A DNA stretch of 21,396 nucleotides from a virus, in the IMG/VR virus record IMGVR_UViG_3300021356_000197, positions 1 through 21,396 of that record; one strand, 5' to 3'. Position 1 is the first letter of the stretch. Each line of letters starts with the position of its first letter. The notes beneath the pieces were generated by a model that saw only the letters and a program-made list of their open reading frames with translations, did no database searches and had not been told where the DNA came from. The translations under genes and the position numbers were made by a program. Positions 1 through 6,510 of this stretch are shown here, in pieces.

Positions 1-2
1 TC

Positions 3-200
3 GCAGCACTTGCTGAGGGTCTAGAGTTTGTCTCGGAAGAGTCATTCTCCGCAAAGGTCAAGACCATTAAGGAGTCTTACTTTAAAGAGTCAGCTTCTGC
101 ACCCGCAGAAATTGCTGATGAAACTCCAGTAGAAGGAGCAGAAGAGGTATCGCCAGCAATGGCACAATATCTCAACGCTCTTAATCGCTGGCAATCCTGA
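3..200 (+). CDS. 22: Prohead core scaffolding protein gp22, C-terminal fragment
   Basis: An open frame enters from the left edge and gives 65 residues before a TGA at 198-200. The piece is acidic and Ala/Glu-rich, ends in NALNRWQS, and holds the stretch EESFSAKVKTIKESYF, which resembles the C-terminal part of T4-like gp22. In T4, gp22 is the main internal scaffold of the prohead and is degraded by the gp21 protease during maturation. The position directly before gp23 matches the conserved 20-21-22-23 order of T4-like phages and is the strongest argument. The start codon lies outside the window. The identity is inferred from position plus composition, because this fragment carries no catalytic motif. 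Confidence 0.75.
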   Translation, partial: AALAEGLEFVSEESFSAKVKTIKESYFKESASAPAEIADETPVEGAEEVSPAMAQYLNALNRWQS

Positions 201-232
201 TATTATTACACTACTTTTTTAACGGAGCAATC

Positions 233-1654
233 ATGTTTAATTCAGAAGCTCTAACAGAAAAGTGGAACCCTGTTCTAGGTCATGAAGGCGCTGGTGCCAT
301 CAAAGACAATTATAGAAAGGCTGTTACCGCTGTTCTGTTAGAAAACACCGAAAAGCAACTACGCGAAGAGCGTGGTATGATCAACGAAGCATCCAACACT
401 GTTGGTGCAATCGGTGCTAACGCACTATCTGGTAGCGCACTAGGCACCCAAACTGGTGGTCTTGCAGGTTTCGATCCTGTAATGATCTCCCTAATCCGTC
501 GTGCTATGCCTAACCTCGTAGCATACGACATCTGCGGCGTTCAACCAATGAGCGGTCCTACTGGACTAATCTTCGCAATGAAGTCGCACTATCAAGACGA
601 CAGCAACGCACTACGTGCTGGTCGTGAGGCACTCTACAACGAGCCTGACGCTAACTTCTCTGCATCTTCTGCAGGTCCTGGCGCATACGACAACACTCCT
701 CTTGGAACCGACGACGTTAATCCCCTTGGTGACGGCGGTACTACCGACGCTAACCCTGGTCTTCTTAACGACGGTGGCACCTATGAGCGTGGTCTCAGAG
801 GCATTGCAAGAGAAGACGCTGAAACCCTAGGTTCAGGCGCAACCTTGTTCAACGAGATGTCATTCAGCATCGAGAAGACTTCGGTACAAGCACGTACCAG
901 AGCTCTCAAAGCAGAATACACTCTAGAACTAGCACAAGACCTCAAGGCAATCCATGGTCTTGATGCTGAGCAAGAGCTCGCTAACCTACTTTCTAGCGAG
1001 ATCCTTGCTGAAATCAACCGCGAAGTAGTTCGTACCGTCTATACCGTTGCTAAGCCTGGTGCTCAGAACAACGTTGCTAACGCTGGTATCTTCGACCTCG
1101 ACGTTGATTCCAACGGCAGATGGTCCGTTGAGAAGTTCAAGGGACTTATGTTCCAAGTTGAGCGTGACGCTAACGCAATCGCTCAGCAGACTCGTAGAGG
1201 AAAGGGCAACTTCATCATCACTTCTGCTGATGTTGCTTCTGCTCTCGCGATGTCTGGAACTCTCGACTACTCCTCAGGTCTAAGCGGCGCTGGTGGTCCT
1301 TCCATCGGTGAAGTTGATGACACTGGTAACCTCCTTGTCGGAACCATGAACGGCAGAATCAAGGTCTATGTTGATCCTTATTCCGCTAACGTTTCCAGCA
1401 ACCACTACTATGTTGTTGGTTATAAGGGTTCCTCCCCATATGACGCAGGTCTATTCTACTGCCCATATGTACCCCTCCAGATGCTACGTTCAATCGATCC
1501 TAGCACCTTCCAGCCTAAGATTGGATTCAAGACCCGCTACGGCATGGTCTCCAACCCATTCGTTGAGGCATCCGCTGGTACTCCTGATGCTGAGTCACTC
1601 ACCGCATCTAAGAACCAGTACTACAGACGTGTTCTTGTTAAGAACCTCATGTGA
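233..1654 (+). CDS. 23: Major capsid protein precursor gp23
   Basis: This 473-residue protein is the main shell protein of the T4-like head. It is recognised along its whole length, including the early segment FDPVMISLIRRAMPNLVAYD, followed by GVQPMSGPTGLIFAM, and the end KNQYYRRVLVKNLM. A candidate gp21 protease site fitting the T4 rule (L/I)-X-E is I50-N51-E52 before A53, which would remove the N-terminal delta piece as in T4. The start ATG has a GGAG at 224-227 with 5 nt spacing. The gene is richer in C-ending codons (AAC, GAC, TTC) than the small genes after it, as expected for the most abundant virion protein. It is followed at once by a strong terminator. No clear TATAAATA-type late promoter was found in the 32-nt gap before it, so transcription may come from upstream. 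Confidence 0.97.
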   Translation: MFNSEALTEKWNPVLGHEGAGAIKDNYRKAVTAVLLENTEKQLREERGMINEASNTVGAIGANALSGSALGTQTGGLAGFDPVMISLIRRAMPNLVAYDICGVQPMSGPTGLIFAMKSHYQDDSNALRAGREALYNEPDANFSASSAGPGAYDNTPLGTDDVNPLGDGGTTDANPGLLNDGGTYERGLRGIAREDAETLGSGATLFNEMSFSIEKTSVQARTRALKAEYTLELAQDLKAIHGLDAEQELANLLSSEILAEINREVVRTVYTVAKPGAQNNVANAGIFDLDVDSNGRWSVEKFKGLMFQVERDANAIAQQTRRGKGNFIITSADVASALAMSGTLDYSSGLSGAGGPSIGEVDDTGNLLVGTMNGRIKVYVDPYSANVSSNHYYVVGYKGSSPYDAGLFYCPYVPLQMLRSIDPSTFQPKIGFKTRYGMVSNPFVEASAGTPDAESLTASKNQYYRRVLVKNLM

Positions 1655-1673
1655 TCTGTTTTCATATCAACAC

Positions 1674-1699
1674 AGGGACCCTGCGGGGTCCCTTTTTTT
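1674..1699 (+). terminator. Rho-independent terminator after gp23
   Basis: A perfect 8-bp stem (AGGGACCC at 1674-1681 with GGGTCCCT at 1686-1693) closes a TGCG tetraloop, and a T run continues to 1699. It starts 20 nt after the gp23 stop codon and would separate heavy capsid transcription from the small genes downstream. Confidence 0.93.
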
Positions 1700-1702
1700 G
1701 TG

Positions 1703-1710
1703 CTTAAATA
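1703..1710 (+). promoter_or_regulatory. Late-promoter-like octamer CTTAAATA
   Basis: CTTAAATA differs from the T4 late consensus TATAAATA at two positions and keeps the TAAATA core. It lies just after the gp23 terminator and 20 nt before the next ATG at 1731, a suitable spacing for a gp55-dependent promoter. The sequence match is direct. Promoter function is an inference, and AT-rich octamers like this also occur by chance. Confidence 0.45.
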
Positions 1711-1730
1711 GAAGAAGCATCTGTAACTTT

Positions 1731-1895
1731 ATGCCTCGTGGAAAACTAGACAAGGTTGACATTCTCGCAAGAGTCTATAAGATGAAGACGGCACTGTATG
1801 ACGGGCAACACTCTGACAGGTCAGGAGACTGGCATGACGGGCACCACGCTGCTCTGAACAAGGTGCTAGACGCCATCAACGAATACGGTTCATGA
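1731..1895 (+). CDS. Small hypothetical protein, 54 aa
   Basis: The ATG at 1731 is the first after the gp23 terminator and is preceded by the late-like octamer. The 54-residue product starts MPRGKLDKVDILARVYKMK, has a His/Asp-rich middle (HSDRSGDWHDGHHAAL) and ends in an amphipathic helix-like stretch. It overlaps the next gene by 4 nt (ATGA), which points to translational coupling. The same reading frame is open upstream into gp23, but that extension is a shadow of the capsid gene and crosses the terminator, so 1731 is preferred. No family was recognised. The histidine cluster could bind metal, but nothing shows that. Confidence 0.75.
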   Translation: MPRGKLDKVDILARVYKMKTALYDGQHSDRSGDWHDGHHAALNKVLDAINEYGS

Positions 1896-2074
1896 ATCAA
1901 TCCTCCCTAGTATTACTACTGTGTTTATCTCCGCTATTAGCGGTGTTCATTGTAATGAAACTAGCAATATGGTTCACTGAAACAGTTTCTTTTAGAACTG
2001 AAACAGAAAAACTAAAGAAGATGCAACATGGTCCTTATGAGTTTTACGACGAAGAAGAAGAGGATGACTGGTAA
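1892..2074 (+). CDS. Small single-span membrane protein, 60 aa
   Basis: The gene is coupled to the previous one through an ATGA overlap. Residues about 5-28 are strongly hydrophobic (SLVLLLCLSPLLAVFIVMKL) and should form one transmembrane helix. The rest is polar and ends in a run of acidic residues (EEEEDDW). There is no lipobox or clear signal-peptidase site. It is the first of several single-span mini-proteins in this block. No family was recognised. An inner-membrane role during infection is an inference from the helix only. Confidence 0.7.
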   Translation: MNQSSLVLLLCLSPLLAVFIVMKLAIWFTETVSFRTETEKLKKMQHGPYEFYDEEEEDDW

Positions 2075-2276
2075 CGATTATCCACAAGACAAAGACTATA
2101 AACTATTATATAATAGGGTATCAAGAATGAAAATTGACACCATGATGGAAGAACCATGCCCGCTTTACGAACCAGGATGGGAAGATGTCACAAATTCGCC
2201 AGAGGATTGGAATGATTTTTGGTACAACGAAGACACAGGAGACAGTGACGAAGGAAGAAGTCCAGGAGATGATTGA
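2064..2276 (+). CDS. Small acidic hypothetical protein, 70 aa
   Basis: The start at ATG 2064 lies within the end of the previous gene and directly follows a purine-rich GAAGAAGAAGAGG ribosome-binding stretch. An in-frame ATG at 2028 would overlap the previous gene more and lacks such a site. The product is rich in Asp, Glu, Trp and Tyr (for example LYEPGWEDVTNSPEDWNDFW) and is probably soluble. No known domain was recognised. It overlaps the next small gene in another frame by about 65 nt, so one of the two starts may be wrong. Confidence 0.6.
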   Translation: MTGNDYPQDKDYKLLYNRVSRMKIDTMMEEPCPLYEPGWEDVTNSPEDWNDFWYNEDTGDSDEGRSPGDD

Positions 2277-2421
2277 TGATGCCATACGAAAGCATAATCG
2301 TAACGCTTCAATTATCTCTATGTGTGTTGGGTGGGTTGTTCTTGCACTTTTTGCTGAGGGTTTGCTTCGACTTATTGGAGTAATTCCTCCTTTACTACCA
2401 TGGTTGAAAATCACACTTTAG
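2212..2421 (+). CDS. Small membrane protein with charged N-terminus, 69 aa
   Basis: Of the in-frame starts at 2185, 2212 and 2269, ATG 2212 has the best ribosome-binding site (AGAGG at 2201-2205, 6 nt spacing). The AGGAG before 2269 abuts its ATG and is too close. The product has a charged helical N-terminal region (TKEEVQEMIDDAIRKHNR) followed by a hydrophobic span at about residues 33-58 (SIISMCVGWVVLALFAEGLL). It therefore looks like a single-span membrane protein with a short coil in front. It overlaps the gene before it by 65 nt and the gene after it by 22 nt, in different frames. No family was recognised. Confidence 0.6.
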   Translation: MIFGTTKTQETVTKEEVQEMIDDAIRKHNRNASIISMCVGWVVLALFAEGLLRLIGVIPPLLPWLKITL

Positions 2422-2603
2422 AATTAATAGGAACAGTATTGCTGTTCTTCTTTGGAATTACTATGATTTGTCAAGGTCATGCTATCTTCCATGGTAAATA
2501 TGGGTATAAGCATACGGAACGTGATAAGAAACGTTCTGCAGATATTCGGAAACAACTGGAAGAAATCATCAATGCAAATAGACATTCTACAGAAGAGGAT
2601 TAG
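2400..2603 (+). CDS. Small membrane protein, 67 aa
   Basis: A hydrophobic segment at about residues 7-27 (LELIGTVLLFFFGITMICQG) is followed by a basic, then mixed-charge helix (HTERDKKRSADIRKQLEEII). This gives a one-helix topology with a long charged tail, like its neighbours. The start overlaps the previous gene by 22 nt, and the end is overlapped by the next gene at 2572. There is no convincing Shine-Dalgarno, so translation may depend on coupling. No family was recognised. Confidence 0.6.
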   Translation: MVENHTLELIGTVLLFFFGITMICQGHAIFHGKYGYKHTERDKKRSADIRKQLEEIINANRHSTEED

Positions 2604-2751
2604 GCAATTGGAAATCTCTGAGAAGATTGATACTGCTTTGTTAGAATGGTATTCAGAACAAGGCAGACCTGTTCCACGATGGAAGAAAGAAAAACATGAG
2701 TGGTGGAGAGAATATCTTATCAGTTTAGGTCTCGATCCCAACAACCCATAA
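2572..2751 (+). CDS. Small hypothetical protein, 59 aa
   Basis: The ATG at 2572, in GAAATCATCAATGC, is chosen because it gives a compact soluble protein. Earlier in-frame ATGs from 2479 lie deep inside the previous gene. The product begins with a heptad-like helix (ILQKRIRQLEISEKIDTALLEW) and then has a Trp/Lys-rich region (RWKKEKHEWWREYLISLGL). It has no membrane segment. The stop codon at 2749-2751 lies inside the late promoter octamer for the next gene. No family was recognised. Confidence 0.55.
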   Translation: MQIDILQKRIRQLEISEKIDTALLEWYSEQGRPVPRWKKEKHEWWREYLISLGLDPNNP

Positions 2752-2754
2752 ATA
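2747..2754 (+). promoter_or_regulatory. T4-type late promoter CATAAATA
   Basis: CATAAATA matches the T4 late consensus TATAAATA at 7 of 8 positions. It sits 22 nt before the ATG of a tail structural gene (2777), which is where a gp55-directed promoter would be expected. It overlaps the stop codon of the preceding small gene. This is the best late-promoter match in an intergenic position in the window. Confidence 0.7.
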
Positions 2755-2776
2755 CTAGGTAGCTTGGGAAGTTGAC

Positions 2777-3298
2777 ATGGCAGCGGAGTGGTACAAAGAG
2801 CAACCCTCTAACAGAAATTTTTTAAACCCTATTGGTTACCTCCTCAAACTAGAAAAGTTTGATGGAGTAGATTTCTTCTGCCAAACAGCAAACGTCCCCG
2901 ATCTTACAATGCCAACTACGGAGGTAGCAAGTCCTTTTAGGAATTTGCCAATCACTCCTGGTGGCGGCGTAACGTTCGGGGATTTTTCTGTGCGTTTTAT
3001 TGTGGATGAAGATCTCAAAAATTATTATAGCATTCACAATTGGATCCGTGATGTTGGCAATGCTGATCAAATGGCACGTACTACTCCAGAGGATGACATC
3101 TATACTCTTGGGCAATTGCACATTGTTACATCACAATACAATCCAGCGTTCGTTGTAGAATTTCAAAACATATTTCCAGTAGCACTAACAAATCTACAGT
3201 TCGATGCTACAATGACAGATGTAGAATACATCACCGCTGAGGTGACATTCAAACATCAACGGTTCTTCATTCGCGATAAATCCTTACAACCTCTATGA
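2777..3298 (+). CDS. 3: Tail-tube-like structural protein, probable gp3 (head-proximal tail tip)
   Basis: This 173-residue protein resembles the T4 tail tube fold family (gp19-like). It has an N-terminal YLLKLEKFDGVDFFCQTANVPD segment, comparable to the FQVEISYLGQNFTFQCKATALP part of T4 gp19. A FGDFSVRFIVDEDLKNYYSIHNW stretch then matches the conserved tube beta-hairpin plus helix, and alternating strands run to the end. Known cyanophage maps place gp3, the tail terminator or tip protein that caps the tube at the head end, between gp23 and uvsW, as here. The late promoter at 2747 fits a virion gene. It could instead be another gp19/gp54-type protein. The tail-tube class is fairly sure, the exact gp number less so. 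It overlaps uvsY by 4 nt. Confidence 0.65.
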   Translation: MAAEWYKEQPSNRNFLNPIGYLLKLEKFDGVDFFCQTANVPDLTMPTTEVASPFRNLPITPGGGVTFGDFSVRFIVDEDLKNYYSIHNWIRDVGNADQMARTTPEDDIYTLGQLHIVTSQYNPAFVVEFQNIFPVALTNLQFDATMTDVEYITAEVTFKHQRFFIRDKSLQPL

Positions 3299-3768
3299 AT
3301 TTTGAAACTCTTCGTAATAAATTTGAAAAACTGAGAGAAGACTGGGCAGAAGATAGTGCCGTTGATTTTCAGTTTAAGAACAAACAATACACCACAGATC
3401 TGGGACAACTCGCGTTAGACATCCCTTTTCAACATAATAAATACTTAAACCATTACACTGACATTCAGCAGATCAAAACCTCGCTGGAGTTTGAGATCCG
3501 CAAAATGGTAAAAGAGAAACGTGAGTATTACTCAGGCGAAGCAGACGCAAAAACTTACGCCTCTAAACCATTCGGATCATCTATCAAGACTTCTGAAAAA
3601 ATGAAAGTTTATCTAGAGTCTGATGATGAGATCATCAATCTAGAAGCTAAGATCAAATATCTAGACCAGATACTTTACTGGTTGGATCAGGTTATGAAGC
3701 AAATTTCTAACCGAGGTTTTCAGATCAAGAGTGCCATTGAATGGGAGAAATTCGTAAATGGACAATAA
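3295..3768 (+). CDS. uvsY: UvsY recombination mediator
   Basis: This 157-residue protein is slightly longer than T4 UvsY (137). The core REYYSGEADAKTYASKPF aligns with the DYYSGRGDGDEF segment of T4 UvsY. The C-terminal part ISNRGFQIKSAIEWEKFVNGQ closely mirrors the T4 ending SRGFAIKHIQDMRAFEAGK. UvsY binds single-stranded DNA and the gp32 and UvsX proteins, and loads the UvsX recombinase on gp32-coated DNA. The gene is coupled to the tail gene before it (ATGA overlap) and to uvsW after it (TAATG overlap at 3766-3770). A uvsY-uvsW pair is also found in T4. No odd features were seen. Confidence 0.9.
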   Translation: MNFETLRNKFEKLREDWAEDSAVDFQFKNKQYTTDLGQLALDIPFQHNKYLNHYTDIQQIKTSLEFEIRKMVKEKREYYSGEADAKTYASKPFGSSIKTSEKMKVYLESDDEIINLEAKIKYLDQILYWLDQVMKQISNRGFQIKSAIEWEKFVNGQ

Positions 3769-5237
3769 TGACCTGCCTCTCAGTAAAAAAGAAGAATGAA
3801 GTCTATGTGACTATTCAGTCCGTTGAGCCCCATGTTCATATGGAGCTTGCGGACTATTTTTCTTTTGAAGTTCCAGAAGCAAAATTCCTTAAGAAGAATC
3901 CTAGGTATAAGTATTGGGATGGAACGATTCGTCTGTACTCCCCAGGTACAGGCGAACTTTATGGTGGGTTGATGGAACACCTAAAGGTATGGGCAGATGA
4001 AAGACAGTATGAAATTGAATATGAAAAAAATGATTGGTATGGAGATGTTGAGGAGACAAATGACTTTGTTTCTCCTCGTGGTATCAAAACCTTTATGGAC
4101 AAGATCACCAGAAAGGGAATTACTCCACGCGACTATCAATACCGTGCGGTCTATGAAGCGATAAAAAATAATCGCAAACTCTTACTTTCCCCTACGGGTT
4201 CTGGTAAGTCTTTGATGATCTATTCCCTCGTCAGATACTATACTGCTACCCACAAGAAGACGCTGATCATCGTCCCTACTACGTCCCTGGTAGAACAGAT
4301 GGTCAATGACTTTAACGACTACGGATGGAATGCTGACGATCATGTGCATAAGATTTATTCGGGCAAAGATAAGAATACTGACAAACCAATTATTATTTCC
4401 ACCTGGCAGTCAATCTACAAGTTCCCCAAGAGATACTTTGATGACATTGACTGTGTTATCGGAGATGAGGCACACCTATTTAAGTCAAAGTCCCTCACAG
4501 GAATCATGACAAAGTTGCATAACGCAAAGTATCGCTTTGGTTTTACAGGAACACTTGACGGTAGCAAGACACATAAGTGGGTCCTCGAAGGATTGTTTGG
4601 TAACTGTGAGCGTGTTACTAAAACAGATGATCTAATCAGAGAAGGATATCTTAGCAAGTTTAGAATCAAAGTGTTGCTATGTAAGCACGCTCCGCAATAC
4701 TTTGAATCATATCATGATGAGATGGAGTATCTTGTCGAACATAAAGGTAGAAATAACCTCATCAAAAATCTAGTCAAAGATATAGAAGGCAATACGCTTG
4801 TGTTATTCAACTATATCGAGAAGCATGGGGAACCACTTTTTGATTTGATAAATAGCAGCATAGACCCTGAACGAAAACTATTCTTTGTTCATGGTGGGAC
4901 TGATGTAGAAGACCGAGAGCAAGTCCGACAGATTACTGAGACTGAGAACAACGCTGTTATCATCGCATCCTACGGAACTTTCTCTACTGGCATTAACATC
5001 AAACGATTACATAATATTATTTTTGCTTCCCCTAGTAAGTCGCGCATCCGCAATCTTCAGTCCATCGGACGTGTCCTCAGGAAAGGCGAAGGAAAAGATA
5101 TCGCAACCTTGTACGACATCGCTGATGATATCGGCGGACAGAACTACACCTTACGACATTTGAATGAAAGAGTTACCATTTATAATGAAGAGAACTTTAA
5201 GTATGAGGTTATAAAAGTCAATCTCAGAGCAAGTTAA
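3768..5237 (+). CDS. uvsW: UvsW RNA/DNA and DNA helicase
   Basis: With the start at 3768, overlapping the uvsY stop by one base, the product is 489 residues, close to T4 UvsW. An in-frame ATG at 3741 lies inside uvsY and is less likely. An N-terminal FSFEVPEAKF...YKYWDGTIRLY region matches the UvsW DNA-binding module. The SF2 helicase motifs follow in order: Walker A SPTGSGKS (141-148), DEAH (233-236), FTGT (259-262) and QSIGRVLRKG (431-440). UvsW unwinds R-loops and branched DNA. In T4 it shuts down origin R-loop initiation late in infection and promotes branch migration and fork regression. Neighbouring uvsY and the downstream gp46/47 genes form a recombination set with it. Confidence 0.96.
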   Translation: MTCLSVKKKNEVYVTIQSVEPHVHMELADYFSFEVPEAKFLKKNPRYKYWDGTIRLYSPGTGELYGGLMEHLKVWADERQYEIEYEKNDWYGDVEETNDFVSPRGIKTFMDKITRKGITPRDYQYRAVYEAIKNNRKLLLSPTGSGKSLMIYSLVRYYTATHKKTLIIVPTTSLVEQMVNDFNDYGWNADDHVHKIYSGKDKNTDKPIIISTWQSIYKFPKRYFDDIDCVIGDEAHLFKSKSLTGIMTKLHNAKYRFGFTGTLDGSKTHKWVLEGLFGNCERVTKTDDLIREGYLSKFRIKVLLCKHAPQYFESYHDEMEYLVEHKGRNNLIKNLVKDIEGNTLVLFNYIEKHGEPLFDLINSSIDPERKLFFVHGGTDVEDREQVRQITETENNAVIIASYGTFSTGINIKRLHNIIFASPSKSRIRNLQSIGRVLRKGEGKDIATLYDIADDIGGQNYTLRHLNERVTIYNEENFKYEVIKVNLRAS

Positions 5238-5239
5238 AT

Positions 5240-5638
5240 ATGGAAGAAGAATTTTATGCAACAGTAAAGTTATTATCAGGTGAAGAATTAGTATCCAAAG
5301 TTTGTTATCTTCCTGAAGAAGACAAAGTTATGTTGGAACGCCCTCTCATGGTAGAGAATGCTAAGCAACGTAAAGGTCAATTAGAAGTAAGTGGATTCTC
5401 ACTGAAAGAATGGATTTCTGCAACATTTGATAATATGTTTATTATTAACAGATCTCACATAATGACCATTGTAGAAATAGAGGGAGAGATCGTAGATTTC
5501 TATGAAAAAACCCTCAACAAACTAGAGAGCGGAAAGTCGCTAGCTGGTAGAGGGAATAAATTACCTAGAAGTTCTGGATACTTGGGTTCAATAAATGAAA
5601 TGAAAAAGTCTCTAGAAGATATCTATAAAAAAAGCTAA
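5240..5638 (+). CDS. Small beta-rich protein (Sm/SH3-like barrel suspected), 132 aa
   Basis: No named family was recognised. The N-terminal half reads as short beta strands with a strand-turn motif TVKLLSGEELVSKV (about residues 8-21), then LERPLMV (33-39), and later a strand plus helix ending IMTIVEIEGEIVDFYEKTL. The same order recurs in three genes at 18924-19855: a turn motif, a hydrophobic strand around a proline, then an IMTI-like strand before a final helix. This suggests a dispersed paralogous family. Length and topology recall Sm-like or SH3-like barrels, but this is an inference. The gene follows uvsW after 2 nt and precedes the gp55 promoter region. The C-terminal about 40 residues are Lys/Ser/Gly-rich and specific to this copy. 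Confidence 0.75.
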   Translation: MEEEFYATVKLLSGEELVSKVCYLPEEDKVMLERPLMVENAKQRKGQLEVSGFSLKEWISATFDNMFIINRSHIMTIVEIEGEIVDFYEKTLNKLESGKSLAGRGNKLPRSSGYLGSINEMKKSLEDIYKKS

Positions 5639-5694
5639 AAGCTATTACCTCTCTTGAACCCTGACAGAGTTATTCTACTAAGTTTCTGAGGATC

Positions 5695-5709
5695 TGTCAA
5701 GCTTTGACA
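5695..5709 (+). promoter_or_regulatory. Palindrome overlapping the -35 box (possible operator)
   Basis: TGTCAA (5695-5700), a GCT spacer, and TTGACA (5704-5709) form a perfect 6-bp inverted repeat, and its right arm is the -35 hexamer itself. A further half-site, CTGACA, lies at 5661-5666. A protein binding this dyad would block or recruit polymerase at the gp55 promoter. The symmetry is seen in the sequence. Regulatory use is an inference, and the partner protein is unknown. Confidence 0.4.
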
Positions 5710-5732
5710 AGAATGGTATCCAGTGTTATACT
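5704..5732 (+). promoter_or_regulatory. Strong sigma70-type (early) promoter for gp55
   Basis: A perfect -35 TTGACA (5704-5709), a 17-nt spacer and a -10 TATACT (5727-5732, five of six to TATAAT) are present in the 120-nt non-coding gap before the late sigma factor gene. Transcription should start near 5739-5740, giving a leader of about 20 nt to the GTG at 5759. This is the best host-type promoter in the window. Confidence 0.88.
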
Positions 5733-5758
5733 GACTTCATGATAATGTAAGGCAAACC

Positions 5759-6268
5759 GTGGCATACACAGTAATGGCAAAAAGAAAACAAACAGAGTAT
5801 TACGTTAATAACAAGGAGTTCCTTGCTGCTATTACTGAGTATCGCAGTAAAGTTCTCTATGCAAAAGAAAACGATAAACCGCGACCCCGTGTTACAAACT
5901 ACCTAGGAGAATGCTTTCTAAAGATTGCAACACACCTATCATACAAACCAAACTTTGTCAACTACATGTTCCGTGAGGACATGATCTGTGACGGCATCGA
6001 GAACTGCCTACAGTACATTGACAACTTTGACCCAGAGAAATCCAAAAACCCGTTTGCCTACTTCACACAAATCATCTACTACGCTTTCCTTCGTCGCATT
6101 CAGAAAGAGAAGAAGCAACTAGAGATCAAAGGAAAGATCCTAGAGCGTTCTGGATATGACGAGGTGATGCATACTGACACATATGATGGTAGTATGTCTG
6201 GTATGAACGCTTCCTATTCTGACATGGGAAGCATTAAAGAAAATATTGAAACGAGAATGAATCGATGA
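5759..6268 (+). CDS. 55: Late-transcription sigma factor gp55
   Basis: gp55 is the phage sigma factor that binds host RNA polymerase core and recognises the TATAAATA late promoters. The segment TEYYVNNKEFLAAITEYRSK aligns with T4 YNYVNNKELLQAIIDWKTE. The segment MICDGIENCLQYIDNFDPEKSKNPFAYFTQIIYYAFLRRIQKEKK aligns with the sigma region 2-like core of T4 gp55. A GTG at 5759 with an AAGG Shine-Dalgarno 6 nt before it gives 169 residues. The ATG at 5774 gives 164 residues but has no ribosome-binding site. The C-terminus ends IKENIETRMNR and lacks the hydrophobic LDFLYE-type tail with which T4 gp55 contacts the sliding clamp. A near-consensus early promoter drives it. Confidence 0.95.
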   Translation: MAYTVMAKRKQTEYYVNNKEFLAAITEYRSKVLYAKENDKPRPRVTNYLGECFLKIATHLSYKPNFVNYMFREDMICDGIENCLQYIDNFDPEKSKNPFAYFTQIIYYAFLRRIQKEKKQLEIKGKILERSGYDEVMHTDTYDGSMSGMNASYSDMGSIKENIETRMNR

Positions 6269-6510
6269 GTGAGCACCCTGAAATTACTGAACATGAATGG
6301 TTTGAAACACCTTATGGAGAATTCCGTGTCGAACAAAAACGCTTTGGAACGTGGTCTAGCTATGGCAAGAATGGTACGCCGTACATCACAGCACTCACGA
6401 GGGAAGTTTGTATTTCAGGAACGCGATTCCACTTGGAAGGTATCAATACTAACTGGGCAAATTGCAAAACGTCCAAACCATTTGACGGAATCGTTGGAGG
6501 TAAATTATGA
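6265..6510 (+). CDS. Small hypothetical protein, 81 aa
   Basis: The gene sits between gp55 and gp47 with ATGA overlaps at both ends, so it is translationally coupled inside the operon. The product (MSEHPEITEHEWFETPYGEF...) has aromatic-rich strands such as FRVEQKRFGTWSSYGKNG and a second region VCISGTRFHLEGINTNW. It has no membrane segment and no motif I can name. The end of the gene carries the GGAGG ribosome-binding site of gp47 (6496-6500). Its fixed place in the operon suggests a role linked to late transcription or recombination, but that is a guess. Confidence 0.8.
   Translation: MSEHPEITEHEWFETPYGEFRVEQKRFGTWSSYGKNGTPYITALTREVCISGTRFHLEGINTNWANCKTSKPFDGIVGGKL

Noticed and set aside
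1368-1730. Upstream extension of the 54-aa gene into gp23
   Set aside because: The frame is open but out of frame with gp23 and crosses the strong gp23 terminator. The start at 1731 is sufficient.
3435-3443. TAATAAATA late-promoter-like string
   Set aside because: It is inside uvsY, 325 nt before the next gene, in an AT-rich coding stretch.
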